DNA of 61,758 nt from Pseudanabaena sp. UWO311 (GTDB taxonomy: Bacteria > Cyanobacteriota > Cyanobacteriia > Pseudanabaenales > Pseudanabaenaceae), in NCBI RefSeq assembly GCF_006937785.1, contig NZ_SJEE01000032.1:1-61758 (forward strand). The letters run 5' to 3'. A program made the translations under genes and the position numbers. Positions within the stretch are counted from its first letter, which is position 1. The number at the start of each line of letters is the position of its first letter. The notes beneath the pieces are model-generated. The model did no database searches. It saw only the letters and a list, made by a program, of their open reading frames with translations, and was not told the DNA's origin. Shown piece by piece: positions 50,397 through 58,994 of this stretch.

Positions 50397-52241
50397 TTAT
50401 TTGTAACCTGCTGCTTGCAGAGAAAAAAGATGGGCATAGCGTCCATCTGCTGCCAATAACTGCTCGTGACTACCTTGCTCGATAATTCGACCATCTGCCA
50501 TCACGATGATTTTGTCCGCCATGCGCACAGTCGAAAACCGATGGGAAATTAAAACGACCATCTGGTCTTTGGTGAGAGAACGGAAATGATTGAAAATATT
50601 CATCTCTGCTTCAGCATCCATTGCCGCCGTGGGTTCATCGAGAACAAGAATGTCGGCTTGCGATCGCATAAATGCTCTCGAAAGCGCAATCTTTTGCCAT
50701 TGTCCGCCTGACAACTCTTGACCACCCTTAAACCATTTGCCCAACTGCGTCCCAAATTTTTGTGGCATATTGTTAATAAAAGGTTTAGCCATGCCTTTTT
50801 CAGTCGCAATTTCCCATTCTTGATCGTCATTGATGCGTTCCACATCACCGACACCAACATTCTCGCCTACGGTAAATTGATACTGCACGAAGTTCTGAAA
50901 AATCACACCAATTCTTTTGCGTAACGTATCAATATCCCAATCATTCAAATCAACTCCATCTAATAAAATCCTGCCACTACTAGGCGTATATAATCGCGTT
51001 AATAATTTAATTAATGTAGTCTTGCCAGAGCCATTCTCGCCCACGATCGCGAGTTTTTCGCCATGTTTGAGATGCAGTGAAATATCCTTTAAAACTGGCT
51101 CTTGGCTCTCAGGATAGCAAAAAGACACATTCTCAAATTGAATTCCTGCTGACCCAATTCCTTTAGTAATCTTGCCGTGAGATTGGGGAACTGGCTGTTC
51201 TAAAAATTCGTAGAGATTAGCGAGATAGAGATTGTCCTCATACATACCGCCAATGGAAGTTAATGCTGATGCGAAAGTAGACTGACCTTGGCGGAACACG
51301 ACTAGATACATTGTCATTTCTCCGAGGCTAATTCTGCCTGCGATCGCTTCCATCACAATCCATGCATAAGCCCCATAAAATGCGCCCGTACTCAGCAATC
51401 CCAGCAGATAGCCCCAAAATCCTTTTTGAATTGTGAGATTGCGATCTTCCACATAAAGGCGATCAAAGACATCACGATAACGCTGCAATAGCATTCCGCC
51501 TAATTGATAAAGCTGTACTTCCTTGGCATAGTCTTCTCGCGCTAGTAAAGTCTCTAGATAATGTTGCTGACGGGTTTCAGGCGATCGCCATCGAAATAGT
51601 CTAAAAGCATGTTCTGAGAATCTAGTTTCCGCAATAAAAGAAGGAATCGCCGCTAAGACCAAAACAATCACTGCCCAAATGGAAAAGTTTAATAACAATC
51701 CGCTAAAGGTCAATAGAGTTAATGCTGACTGCCCTAAACCGAAGATCCGACTGATTAAGGATAGCGGACGACTAGAAGCCTGCGCCCTTGCCTGAGACAT
51801 CTTGTCGTAAAATTCTGAATCCTCAAAATGAGCCAGATCGAGGGTAAGCGCTTTTTCTAAAATCAAGACATTCACATTCTGCCCAAGCAGCACACGCAGC
51901 AATGATTGAGATACGGTGAGTCCTTTTTGAACTGCCGCCAAAATCACGATCAAGATTGCTTCAAATCCCACGTAACTGAGCGCTAAATTGCGATCGCTTA
52001 ACAATCCACTCCGCGCCGCCAACACAACGCTATCGACGATCAATTTGCCAACATAGGCGATCGCCGCAGGTAACAGTCCACTCACAAGGGTAAAAATTGC
52101 GATCGCTAGGGTTAATCGACGGCTAGTCGTCCACACTAGACCTAAAGCCTTGAGCCCATAGCGAAATATTGTCAAAGACTTACGCAAAGTCTTTTTAAGA
52201 GATCTCTGTCCCTTTTGTTCACTTTTTTTCTTTTTTGTCAT
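50397..52241 (-). CDS. ABC transporter fused permease/ATPase (exporter type)
   Basis: 614 residues. Six membrane spans (first half), then a complete ATPase: Walker A AIVGENGSGKTTLIKLL, Q loop FQNFVQYQFTVGENV, signature LSGGQWQKIALSRAF, Walker B ILVLDEPTAAMD, H loop LISHRFSTVRM. The N-terminal 20 residues are Lys-rich. A homodimeric exporter of lipids, peptides or drugs; substrate not assignable. Confidence 0.92.
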   Translation of the reverse strand: MTKKKKSEQKGQRSLKKTLRKSLTIFRYGLKALGLVWTTSRRLTLAIAIFTLVSGLLPAAIAYVGKLIVDSVVLAARSGLLSDRNLALSYVGFEAILIVILAAVQKGLTVSQSLLRVLLGQNVNVLILEKALTLDLAHFEDSEFYDKMSQARAQASSRPLSLISRIFGLGQSALTLLTFSGLLLNFSIWAVIVLVLAAIPSFIAETRFSEHAFRLFRWRSPETRQQHYLETLLAREDYAKEVQLYQLGGMLLQRYRDVFDRLYVEDRNLTIQKGFWGYLLGLLSTGAFYGAYAWIVMEAIAGRISLGEMTMYLVVFRQGQSTFASALTSIGGMYEDNLYLANLYEFLEQPVPQSHGKITKGIGSAGIQFENVSFCYPESQEPVLKDISLHLKHGEKLAIVGENGSGKTTLIKLLTRLYTPSSGRILLDGVDLNDWDIDTLRKRIGVIFQNFVQYQFTVGENVGVGDVERINDDQEWEIATEKGMAKPFINNMPQKFGTQLGKWFKGGQELSGGQWQKIALSRAFMRSQADILVLDEPTAAMDAEAEMNIFNHFRSLTKDQMVVLISHRFSTVRMADKIIVMADGRIIEQGSHEQLLAADGRYAHLFSLQAAGYK

Positions 52242-52257
52242 ATAGCCATTTTATGCC

Positions 52258-52293
52258 ATGGGTAAGGGCAATTCATGAATTGCCCTTACCCAT
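52258..52293. repeat. Loopless perfect palindrome, GTAAGGGCA family
   Basis: 18+18 bp centred on CATG. Its core is shared with 57737-57780 with a compensatory A-T to G-C exchange. Confidence 0.9.
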
Positions 52294-52773
52294 AAAATTC
52301 CCTGCTAGCGATCGCTTAATTGATTGCCAATAAGCCCTGATCGGAAACTCAGTATAGTCACGGGTGATGGATAGCAGCACAATCAAATGACCAAAAAAAG
52401 TGGCGATCGCCCAAAACTTAGGAAACCACGCGAGAGGAACATCTGGCTCAGTTGGAAAAAGATAAACAGCTATAGATGCGATCGCAGTTGGTACTAATAC
52501 TAATAAAATCCCCAAAAAGCTTAGCCAACGGCTGTTATAAACCTGCACTGCATTTGCATTTTCCCAGCGCTTTCCTGTCCATGCCCATCGCAGTAAAGAG
52601 ATTGTATCTGCCATCTTCAAAAATTGCTGACGTTGATCGGCGCTTTGCTCAAGGATAAAAATATGATTGCAAAAATCACAAGCCAAAGTTTCCATCATCG
52701 GCATGGGGGTGATCGTGCCACGCATACAGACAGGACAGGAGGACGATGGCGATCGCGAACTGGAATAACTCAT
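52273..52773 (-). CDS. Zinc-ribbon-like membrane protein
   Basis: 166 residues. CPVCMRG...LACDFC near the N-terminus (a C-x2-C...C-x2-C zinc ribbon), then two membrane segments (SFLGILLVLVPTAIASIAVYLF and WAIATFFGHLIVLLSI). The gene end overlaps the right half of a palindrome, so its last codons (GNFMGKGNS) are encoded by repeat sequence. Function unknown. Confidence 0.7.
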   Translation of the reverse strand: MSYSSSRSPSSSCPVCMRGTITPMPMMETLACDFCNHIFILEQSADQRQQFLKMADTISLLRWAWTGKRWENANAVQVYNSRWLSFLGILLVLVPTAIASIAVYLFPTEPDVPLAWFPKFWAIATFFGHLIVLLSITRDYTEFPIRAYWQSIKRSLAGNFMGKGNS

Positions 52774-52837
52774 TATTTACACTTTGACAATGTTTAGCAG
52801 TGGCGCTAAGCGTCTCACTAACATTGTAGAACAAATG

Positions 52838-52931
52838 AATTACCCCCTTTAATTCCCCCTTGCAAAGGGGAAGACCAGAAATCTTGTTCCCTCCCATTTG
52901 CAAGGGGAGGGCTAGGGTGGGGTAAATTATC
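52838..52931. repeat. ccccttgcaaagggg-type dispersed repeat
   Basis: Two CTTGCAAAGGGG/TTTGCAAGGGGAG halves around AGAAATCTTGTTCC, ending GGGTGGGGTAAATT. The end of the window (61739-61758) carries the complement of the last 20 bases, so this is a repeated cyanobacterial intergenic element. Confidence 0.7.
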
Positions 52932-52933
52932 CC

Positions 52934-53698
52934 TTATTCAACAGCAAAAGTAATCGCTACCACCGCTCGAATGTCTTTATCAATCGAAGTTGTGTTGTAA
53001 GAGCCACTGTTGCTGACCTCAGTGGAATATCGCGCCGTAATCTGAAAGACATCGGTTTCAGCCTTGCGAATTGTGCCGAGGCGACTGCCTGAAACATTGA
53101 CGATCGCATCGCCTCTAGCCTTTGCATCTTTAGTCGCTTCCGAAATCATTTCCACTCGCAACTGACTAAGCTGCGTATAGAGATATTCCGCAGGCTCCGA
53201 TGTAAAGGGAATACCCTCATTAATCAAGTCTGTGCTTGAACGTGCGATCGCACTAATGCCATCGACATCCTTAGAGCGAATCTCAAAGCGTTGGATCAAT
53301 CGATAAGCAATGTTTCTACCAGTTTGGACTCCATTACTATTGGTCTCAGGAATTGGCTGAGTTTCGATCGCACTAACGACGATCGCATCATCAGGAACAT
53401 TTTTGCTCTTGAGATAGGCTCGCACTCGATCGTTGTAGCGTTTGAGTTCTTGGTAAGCAAGTGGCAATGTCGTCTGTTGGCTAGATACAGAGCTACGCCA
53501 AATCACAAAATCTGCACGAATAGGACGAGTTGATGAACCAATCACGGTCAAAATGTCATTTGACCTTAGCGATCGCAGAGCATTGCCAGCGAGAAAGGCA
53601 CTACCGACAAGTGCGATCGACAGGGCAAGCATTCCACTGAATAGTTGAGGAAATGGAGATGCTGGTTTTGGTGTTGAGGCGTTAGGGTCTGACAGCAT
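52934..53698 (-). CDS. SIMPL domain (DUF541) protein
   Basis: Start at ATG 53698, 254 residues. N-terminal membrane anchor (MLALSIALVGSAFLAGNAL) and a SIMPL domain with ADFVIWRSSVSSQQTTLPLAYQELKRYNDRVRAYLKSKNVPDDAIVVS, RFEIRSKDVDGIS and ARGDAIVNVSGSRLGTIRKAET. Family members sit in the periplasm and some are linked to stress; function here unknown. Confidence 0.85.
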   Translation of the reverse strand: MLSDPNASTPKPASPFPQLFSGMLALSIALVGSAFLAGNALRSLRSNDILTVIGSSTRPIRADFVIWRSSVSSQQTTLPLAYQELKRYNDRVRAYLKSKNVPDDAIVVSAIETQPIPETNSNGVQTGRNIAYRLIQRFEIRSKDVDGISAIARSSTDLINEGIPFTSEPAEYLYTQLSQLRVEMISEATKDAKARGDAIVNVSGSRLGTIRKAETDVFQITARYSTEVSNSGSYNTTSIDKDIRAVVAITFAVE

Positions 53699-53987
53699 AG
53701 CTTTGTTGGGAATTGTTATACTGCTTGACGCTAAGGCTTGTTGCTTAGTTACGGCTTGTAATAAAACGTAATTCAAGGAAAAGGGAAAAAGGAAAAAGGA
53801 AAAACTGGGTTGATTTTGTTCAGCTATCTTTGGATGACTTTATCTTTTTAGCAAGAATTTTTATTCTTAATGTTTTTATAACTTGTAATAGAGAGAAATA
53901 CACACAAGCTAGTTTTGTATCAATATATACTATTTAATGTAACCCGATTGAAAACATCTATGAGCATGAAAGCGTGCAATTAAAATC

Positions 53988-54377
53988 ATGAATAATGTTA
54001 TGAACAAAGTTACAGATTCTGCCTTATTCTTTGGCGGTTCAACAGTTTCTGATAGTTACAAGAAACATCTTGCTAGTATGTGGGCTTCACTGGAACGTCG
54101 GTTTGAGGTTGCCCGCGCCAGCCACAACACTGAACTTCTGGTGATGCTAGAGCTAGAAAGAAGCGCGATCGCCTCCAATCAAGTAGAGACACCAGCAACG
54201 TCGCTATGGCAAGGACTGCGGAATTTGCTATTCTCGAAAGCCGAAATTAGAGTTAAGCAAATTTGCGATCGCGCTGGCAATCAGTGGTGGTATGGATACA
54301 ATCCCATTACTGGGCAATCTGTCTATGCTGACACAGATACTGAAATGCGACTGTGGATCAAGGAACAAGCTTTGTAA
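53988..54377 (+). CDS. Hypothetical protein
   Basis: 129 residues, no recognised domain. Helical first half (YKKHLASMWASLERRFEVARASHNTELLVMLELERSAI), then RAGNQWWYGYNPITGQSVYADTDTEMRLWIKEQAL, a WWY-rich segment seen in cyanobacterial hypothetical proteins. Flanked on both sides by purine-rich AAGGAAAAAGG tracts ending in ACTGGGT (53783-53815 and 54377-54407), in the same orientation. Confidence 0.6.
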   Translation: MNNVMNKVTDSALFFGGSTVSDSYKKHLASMWASLERRFEVARASHNTELLVMLELERSAIASNQVETPATSLWQGLRNLLFSKAEIRVKQICDRAGNQWWYGYNPITGQSVYADTDTEMRLWIKEQAL

Positions 54378-54545
54378 AGGAAAAAGGAAAAAGAAAAAAA
54401 CTGGGTAATGGCTTCCATTATCTAATTTATGAAGCAAGAGTCAAAAAGAATCTATTTCTATACTTTTTCTCTTTCCCTTGGCAAAAGCGATGGCGATCGC
54501 AATTTGTCCACTGAGAAATATCGTCAAAATTCCAAAATTTCGTAG

Positions 54546-54610
54546 GGGCAAAGCATTCCCGCCGAGATTTATGATTTTATCAATTCCCTTCATTAGGGAA
54601 TGCTTTGCCC
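54546..54610. repeat. 65-bp palindromic element 1
   Basis: GGGCAAAGCATTCCC arms (54546-54560 and 54596-54610) around a 35-base loop. CGAGATTTA inside the loop pairs with TAAATCTCG after the second arm, giving interlocked inverted repeats. Confidence 0.8.
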
Positions 54611-54653
54611 TAAATCTCGCAACGCAGGGACAAGCGATCGGTGAAGGCGAAGA

Positions 54654-54720
54654 GGGTTAAGCATTTGCGGAATGATGTCTCTGCGATCGCTTTAAAAATT
54701 GTGGCGCAAATGCTTAACCC
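54654..54720. repeat. 67-bp palindromic element 2
   Basis: GGGTTAAGCATTTGCG / CGCAAATGCTTAACCC arms (16 bp) around a 35-base loop. Confidence 0.85.
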
Positions 54721-54760
54721 CTACGAAATATCGGTTATATCGGTTAATGCAGATGTCCAA

Positions 54761-54825
54761 AGATCTCCGACTTTTTGGGCGCTATCAAAAAGGATCTACG
54801 AATTCACAAAAAAAGTCGGAGATCT
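54761..54825 (+). repeat. 65-bp palindromic element 3, left flank of the NACHT gene
   Basis: AGATCTCCGACTTTTT arms (54761-54776 and 54810-54825) around a 33-base loop. Same arms at 57279-57343, where the loop is in the opposite orientation. Confidence 0.9.
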
Positions 54826-54851
54826 GGGGCTTTACTTTTCCTTTTGCCTTT

Positions 54852-57170
54852 TTACTTTTTACTTGGCAACAGCATCGTTAATTCTATTTCTTCGCGGACT
54901 TGTTTGCTGACGTAGCTGCGGTTCATGCACTCGACAAGGAGGAGATTGGCTGAGTAATATTGTTTGAGAAGTTCCACTTGCTCATCGGTAAATTGCCAAT
55001 CGTGACCAATATTGAGGTGATCAACACTTACCTGCCTTAATTCTTCAATCCAATAGTGTCCATTTACTGTCCACCATGACTTAAAAGTCCATCGATATGG
55101 ATTAGACAACGGCTCTTTTAGTACTTGTAACAGTTGGATTAGTTTATCTTTGCCGATAGCTAAGTCGATAGCATTGGAGAGTGCACTTTCAATGTTCGTG
55201 GTTGGGTAATAACTTAGCATATAAGAAGTGGGATCAAGTTCTTTATACTTCAGATTCATAGCACGATTAAGAGCGTGGCTGATATATCGGTCGAGGAAGA
55301 GAGAGTTATCAAATACCTTTTGTGGAATGTTGAGGGGATAGCTTAGGTCTCTCTTTCGGTAACCGCCCCGTGTTTCTGTGTCAAACTCATCTGTAAGATC
55401 AAGACCTTTGATAAGGTCAAAATCGAGTAAGTCTCTCATGACATCGGGATTAAGTTGATGTAAAGATACATAAGAGTAAAAAGCTCTAACAGATCTAGTC
55501 TTATAGATAGAATTCACAGAATTTGTCTTTTGATCTACCCATTCTAGAAATGCTTGCAACTTCTCATCATTTGCAAACATTCCATCAATATGATCCTTCA
55601 TTAATTGCAAAAAATCATTCGATCGCCGCAACATTTCCGCAGTCAGATAAAAAACCTCCTTCCATCTAGGATTAGAAATATTCTCTATCAATCTTTCAAA
55701 ATTTCTTTCCCTATCAATTTCTCGCGCCGCAAAATATTCCTGAAAAGTCAAATGGGAAAAAGAATAAATATTTCTTGCCCTCTCCACTAACAACCCATGA
55801 TGATGCTCGATCGCTTTTAGCACCACCTCACTATCCAGCCGTAACGCATCAGGATCGGCGGAAGCTTCAGGGAGATTGCAGATATAGTCCTTAATCTGAC
55901 GTTGCAAATCCTCTTGCCGAAAGAAATATTCACCATTCACAAAGGTATTAAAGGCAATCTGTCCCAGCATATCTTCCTTATTTTGAGGCGAAAGATGCTT
56001 ATAAATTATCTCCCGTTCGATATTGCGCTTCGCATCCCACTTTTTCATCAATACTTCTAAACCTTCCTTATAAAGTTCCGATCGCTTCGGCGGGAAGTCG
56101 TTACGCTCTCCAAATACCAGACACAACAGCGTCAGTAACAAAGGACTTTTTGCTAATTCCTTAACAGGTTGATTACCCTTTAATCTCTCTAGCAACCGTT
56201 CCGACTTTGACTCATCCCTCTCCCGAAACTAATTATTCACAAAGGTTTCAATCTGCCCATCATCAAAATCCGCAACTTCAACTTCCGTAAAATTCTCAAA
56301 TAGATATTCTCGCGCCGCAATCCGACAGGTAATTGCAAAGCGATTTTTTAGCCAATCCCTTGAAAAGCGATCAATGTCCTGCTTAACACGGCGATCATCC
56401 TCCTTCTTCACCTCATCCAAACCATCCAGCAAGATCAACGCTTTACCGTTATCTAGCAACTGTTTCGCTACATCCTGCGACACCTTGCGCTTGGCAAATT
56501 CCGCCAAAATATAATTTTCTAGCGATGGCTGTCCCCTCTCCTCCGCATAAGCCTTCAGCGTCACAAAGATCGGCACAAGTTCCCCATGAAACTTATTCTC
56601 AAGACAAGACATCGCCAAATATTTCATAAATGTAGTTTTTCCTGCCCCCGGTTTACCCAACACCACTAACTTCTGAATTTCATCAACCGCTTTAAGCCCA
56701 GTCACTCGTTCTTGGATTGTCCCGACTAAAAAGCGATCAAAGTGCTCACGGGTGCATACCTCTATCACCTCGTCATAGCCAATCCGCCGCCGCCCAGTTA
56801 CATCCTTGATGATATTCACAGAGGTATAAATTCGATCCAGATCGACAGGTTGCGTCATATCCAACACCCGCATCGTCCCACAGCGTTCCGTCACATTCGC
56901 CGCGATTTTTTGCTTCACATCTTTGACTAGCAGATCTAGATCATCACTAACAACATCCTCACCCCGTATATCGCGCCAGTCCAGTTCTAGGAATTTGCAC
57001 AACTCCTCAAAATTATCTCTAGCGATCGCCTCTCCCCGAAACAAAACCGTAATCACCGATCTCGAAATTCCCAAAGCCTCAGCAAGTGACTTTTGCGTAA
57101 AACTGCCTTGCTTCATTGCCGCTTTAATCTGCTTAATACCCTGCTCAGAAGCCCTTAGCGATCTGCTCAT
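54852..57170 (-). pseudogene. HTH-NACHT STAND ATPase with one in-frame amber stop
   Basis: One frame of 772 codons is interrupted only by TAG at 56229-56231, separating pieces of 313 and about 458 residues. N-terminal helix-turn-helix (FTQKSLAEALGISRSVITVLFRGE, residues about 24-47), NACHT domain with Walker A GKPGAGKTT (172-180), Walker B ALILLDGLDEV (244-254) and TCRIAAREYLF; after the stop the NACHT winged-helix part (LAKSPLLLTLLCLVFGE) and a helical C-terminal region follow (FSHLTFQEYFAAREI). The stop follows FVNN and precedes FRERD; family members usually have W there (NNWFR), so TGG to TAG is likely. Bacterial NACHT proteins include phage-defence sensors; role here is inference. The gene could be inactive, or the two parts may work separately. 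Confidence 0.8.
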
Positions 57171-57278
57171 TTGTAACCCTCACCTGGTTAAAAACTATTT
57201 TGGCATTTTTTCAAGTCACGCAAAAATTTAGTTGCGAAAACCAAGATTACCGCAAGCAAAGGCAAACTTTAACAGCGC

Positions 57279-57343
57279 AGATCTCCGACTTTTTCTATGA
57301 CCTTGTAGATTCCCTTTGATAGCACCAAAAAAGTCGGAGATCT
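57279..57343 (-). repeat. 65-bp palindromic element 4, right flank of the NACHT gene
   Basis: Same 16-bp arms as 54761-54825; the 33-base loop is the reverse complement of the other loop at 23 of 33 positions. Confidence 0.9.
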
Positions 57344-57446
57344 TAATCTCTAGCCGTAAAAACACGCAAGTCACGCAAATCACGCACAGTCAGTCAAGCA
57401 GCCATATTTCATAGTGATTGCATAGTTTAATTCGGAGCAAAAAATT

Positions 57447-57689
57447 ATGTCAGTCCCAAATCAAGTTCAAAAGCAAGTCACAACTCAAGCGATCGCACAA
57501 GTCCCCCAAACAAATAACGCACCAACAAACAACAAACAAACTGCGATCGAGTCCACACCAACATCAACACCCATTGACGCATCCAACACCATTCCTGCGA
57601 TCGTCAGCAACCCAACAGTTAGCATAATCCTCGCCTTCGCAGTGTTGGTGAGAGTGATAGTCGATCGCCCTTCCTCAAGGAAAAAGTAA
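57447..57689 (+). CDS. Small tail-anchored hypothetical protein
   Basis: 80 residues; GGAG 10 bases before the ATG. The first 50 residues are Gln/Thr/Asn/Pro-rich and disordered, followed by one membrane helix (TVSIILAFAVLVRVIVD) and a basic tail (RPSSRKK). Not recognised. Confidence 0.55.
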   Translation: MSVPNQVQKQVTTQAIAQVPQTNNAPTNNKQTAIESTPTSTPIDASNTIPAIVSNPTVSIILAFAVLVRVIVDRPSSRKK

Positions 57690-57736
57690 CAGCGACTTGT
57701 TCAGCAATAGCTAATTGAGAAATAATAGAAAACATC

Positions 57737-57780
57737 AAACAAATGTAAGGGCAGTTCATGAACTGCCCTTACATTTGTTT
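57737..57780. repeat. Loopless perfect palindrome overlapping a gene end, GTAAGGGCA family
   Basis: 22+22 bp centred on CATG. The right arm contains the last codons and stop of the leftward gene ending at 57769. Confidence 0.92.
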
Positions 57781-58683
57781 CTTTTGCGTAAATGCGATCG
57801 GCTTAGCAGATTTCGCATCGATTAGTTCCAACAATTTTGCAGATGAGATGTAGCGATAATTAATGCATTGACTGCGGCGACTCTCTTGTAACAATTTTGC
57901 CCGTTCGCGTCGCGCAATCTGATCCGTGGGATTTACCTCTAACCATTGATTGTAGGCATCAAACGCATCATACCAATAGAAGTATTTGGCATAGATACGC
58001 GCCTTTCCTAACAGCATATTCTCACCCTTAACTTCTCGCTCCAAATCTAGATTTGACTCTCGCTGAATATACGCATATGCAGGATATATCTCGCCCCATT
58101 CATCAATTACAGCCATTGACCAACGTTGGATTTTGCCATTGAGAAGTGCAGGATTAGCAACAGGCAAGATCATCTTATACAACCCCACTTCTGCGATTGT
58201 CTCTTGTCCTCTAAAAACACTGCGGCTAAAAGATTGACTTTCTTTTATTCTGAAATCAATACCTAAATTTGATTTGGAAGATGTTCTCAGATTCTGATAC
58301 TTGTAGACATAAGCATACAAATTAGGTCGTTCAGAACTAGTGCGTCCTCCATCATCGGGAGCAATTATGGAGATGCAATAATTAGGTATGGAATGTGGAA
58401 CTCCCCCTATAAATTTCTGATCAATTCCTAATCCATATCGGGTGTGTTTGGGCTTAGCGATCGCAGCCAAGACATTGCCATAAATCACCGACAGAAAAAG
58501 CAAGCTAAATAATGTACCCGAAAACCTTGTTATCTTTCTTCGCCAAGCTAAATCCAGAATATCGATTAGTAGTCGCATGATTTTTACTGCTAGCTCAAAT
58601 CCCGACGATCTCGCGCCATAGCTAAAAGTATAGGCGCTGAGCAACAAACGACAAATAAGCAAATTGCTGCATGTCAACCTCAT
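57769..58683 (-). CDS. DUF928-like exported protein
   Basis: 304 residues. A hydrophobic segment near residue 60 (FSGTLFSLLFLSVIYGNVLAAIA) may be the real signal peptide, so translation might begin at MRLLIDILDLAWRRK (ATG 58575). The rest has APDDGGRTSSERPNLYAYVYKYQNLR and YKMILPVANPALLNGKIQRWSMAVI, the DUF928 pattern, then a TPR-like end (YWYDAFDAYNQWLEVNPTDQIARRERAKLLQ). Function unknown; common in cyanobacteria with CHASE2/TPR genes. Confidence 0.65.
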   Translation of the reverse strand: MRLTCSNLLICRLLLSAYTFSYGARSSGFELAVKIMRLLIDILDLAWRRKITRFSGTLFSLLFLSVIYGNVLAAIAKPKHTRYGLGIDQKFIGGVPHSIPNYCISIIAPDDGGRTSSERPNLYAYVYKYQNLRTSSKSNLGIDFRIKESQSFSRSVFRGQETIAEVGLYKMILPVANPALLNGKIQRWSMAVIDEWGEIYPAYAYIQRESNLDLEREVKGENMLLGKARIYAKYFYWYDAFDAYNQWLEVNPTDQIARRERAKLLQESRRSQCINYRYISSAKLLELIDAKSAKPIAFTQKKQM

Positions 58684-58994
58684 TAGTTGATTGTTTTGCC
58701 ATAATCAAGGCTGAAGATAATAATCAAAACCCATTGACAGAAGTTTTGGCGCTTTGCGCTGTAACTCTGTCAATTAGGCTAGGGTGAATGTATTTACAGA
58801 CACAGTTAGGGGCTCTATTTAAGAGTGATCCCAAAGAAATTGCTAAAAGATTACAAACAAATGCCCCGCATTCCGTAAATCGATGCAAGTATAGACAATA
58901 TGTCAATCTGTCCTTATTTAGAAAATGAGCTACCAGTAAGCTCCACTTGATCCAAATGCACTTTATAGGAGCAGCAAGATAGGGCAACCTAATC
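58684..58994. other. Spacer upstream of the cytochrome oxidase operon
   Basis: Holds an imperfect hairpin at about 58733-58776 (ATTGACAGA...TCTGTCAAT with GC-TTT-GC tip) and presumably the coxB promoter. No gene seen. Confidence 0.4.

Noticed and set aside
54478-54910. Three short overlapping frames (60-89 residues)
   Set aside because: They are read from the palindromic elements upstream of the NACHT gene end and contain no domain.
54852-57170. Two separate adjacent genes rather than one interrupted NACHT gene
   Set aside because: Both pieces are in the same frame, only 11 codons separate the stop from the next possible start, and the second piece begins in the middle of a NACHT fold.
4143-57780. 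Regular hairpins as a CRISPR array
   Set aside because: The hairpins are kilobases apart, arms differ, and there are no equal-length spacers or cas genes.
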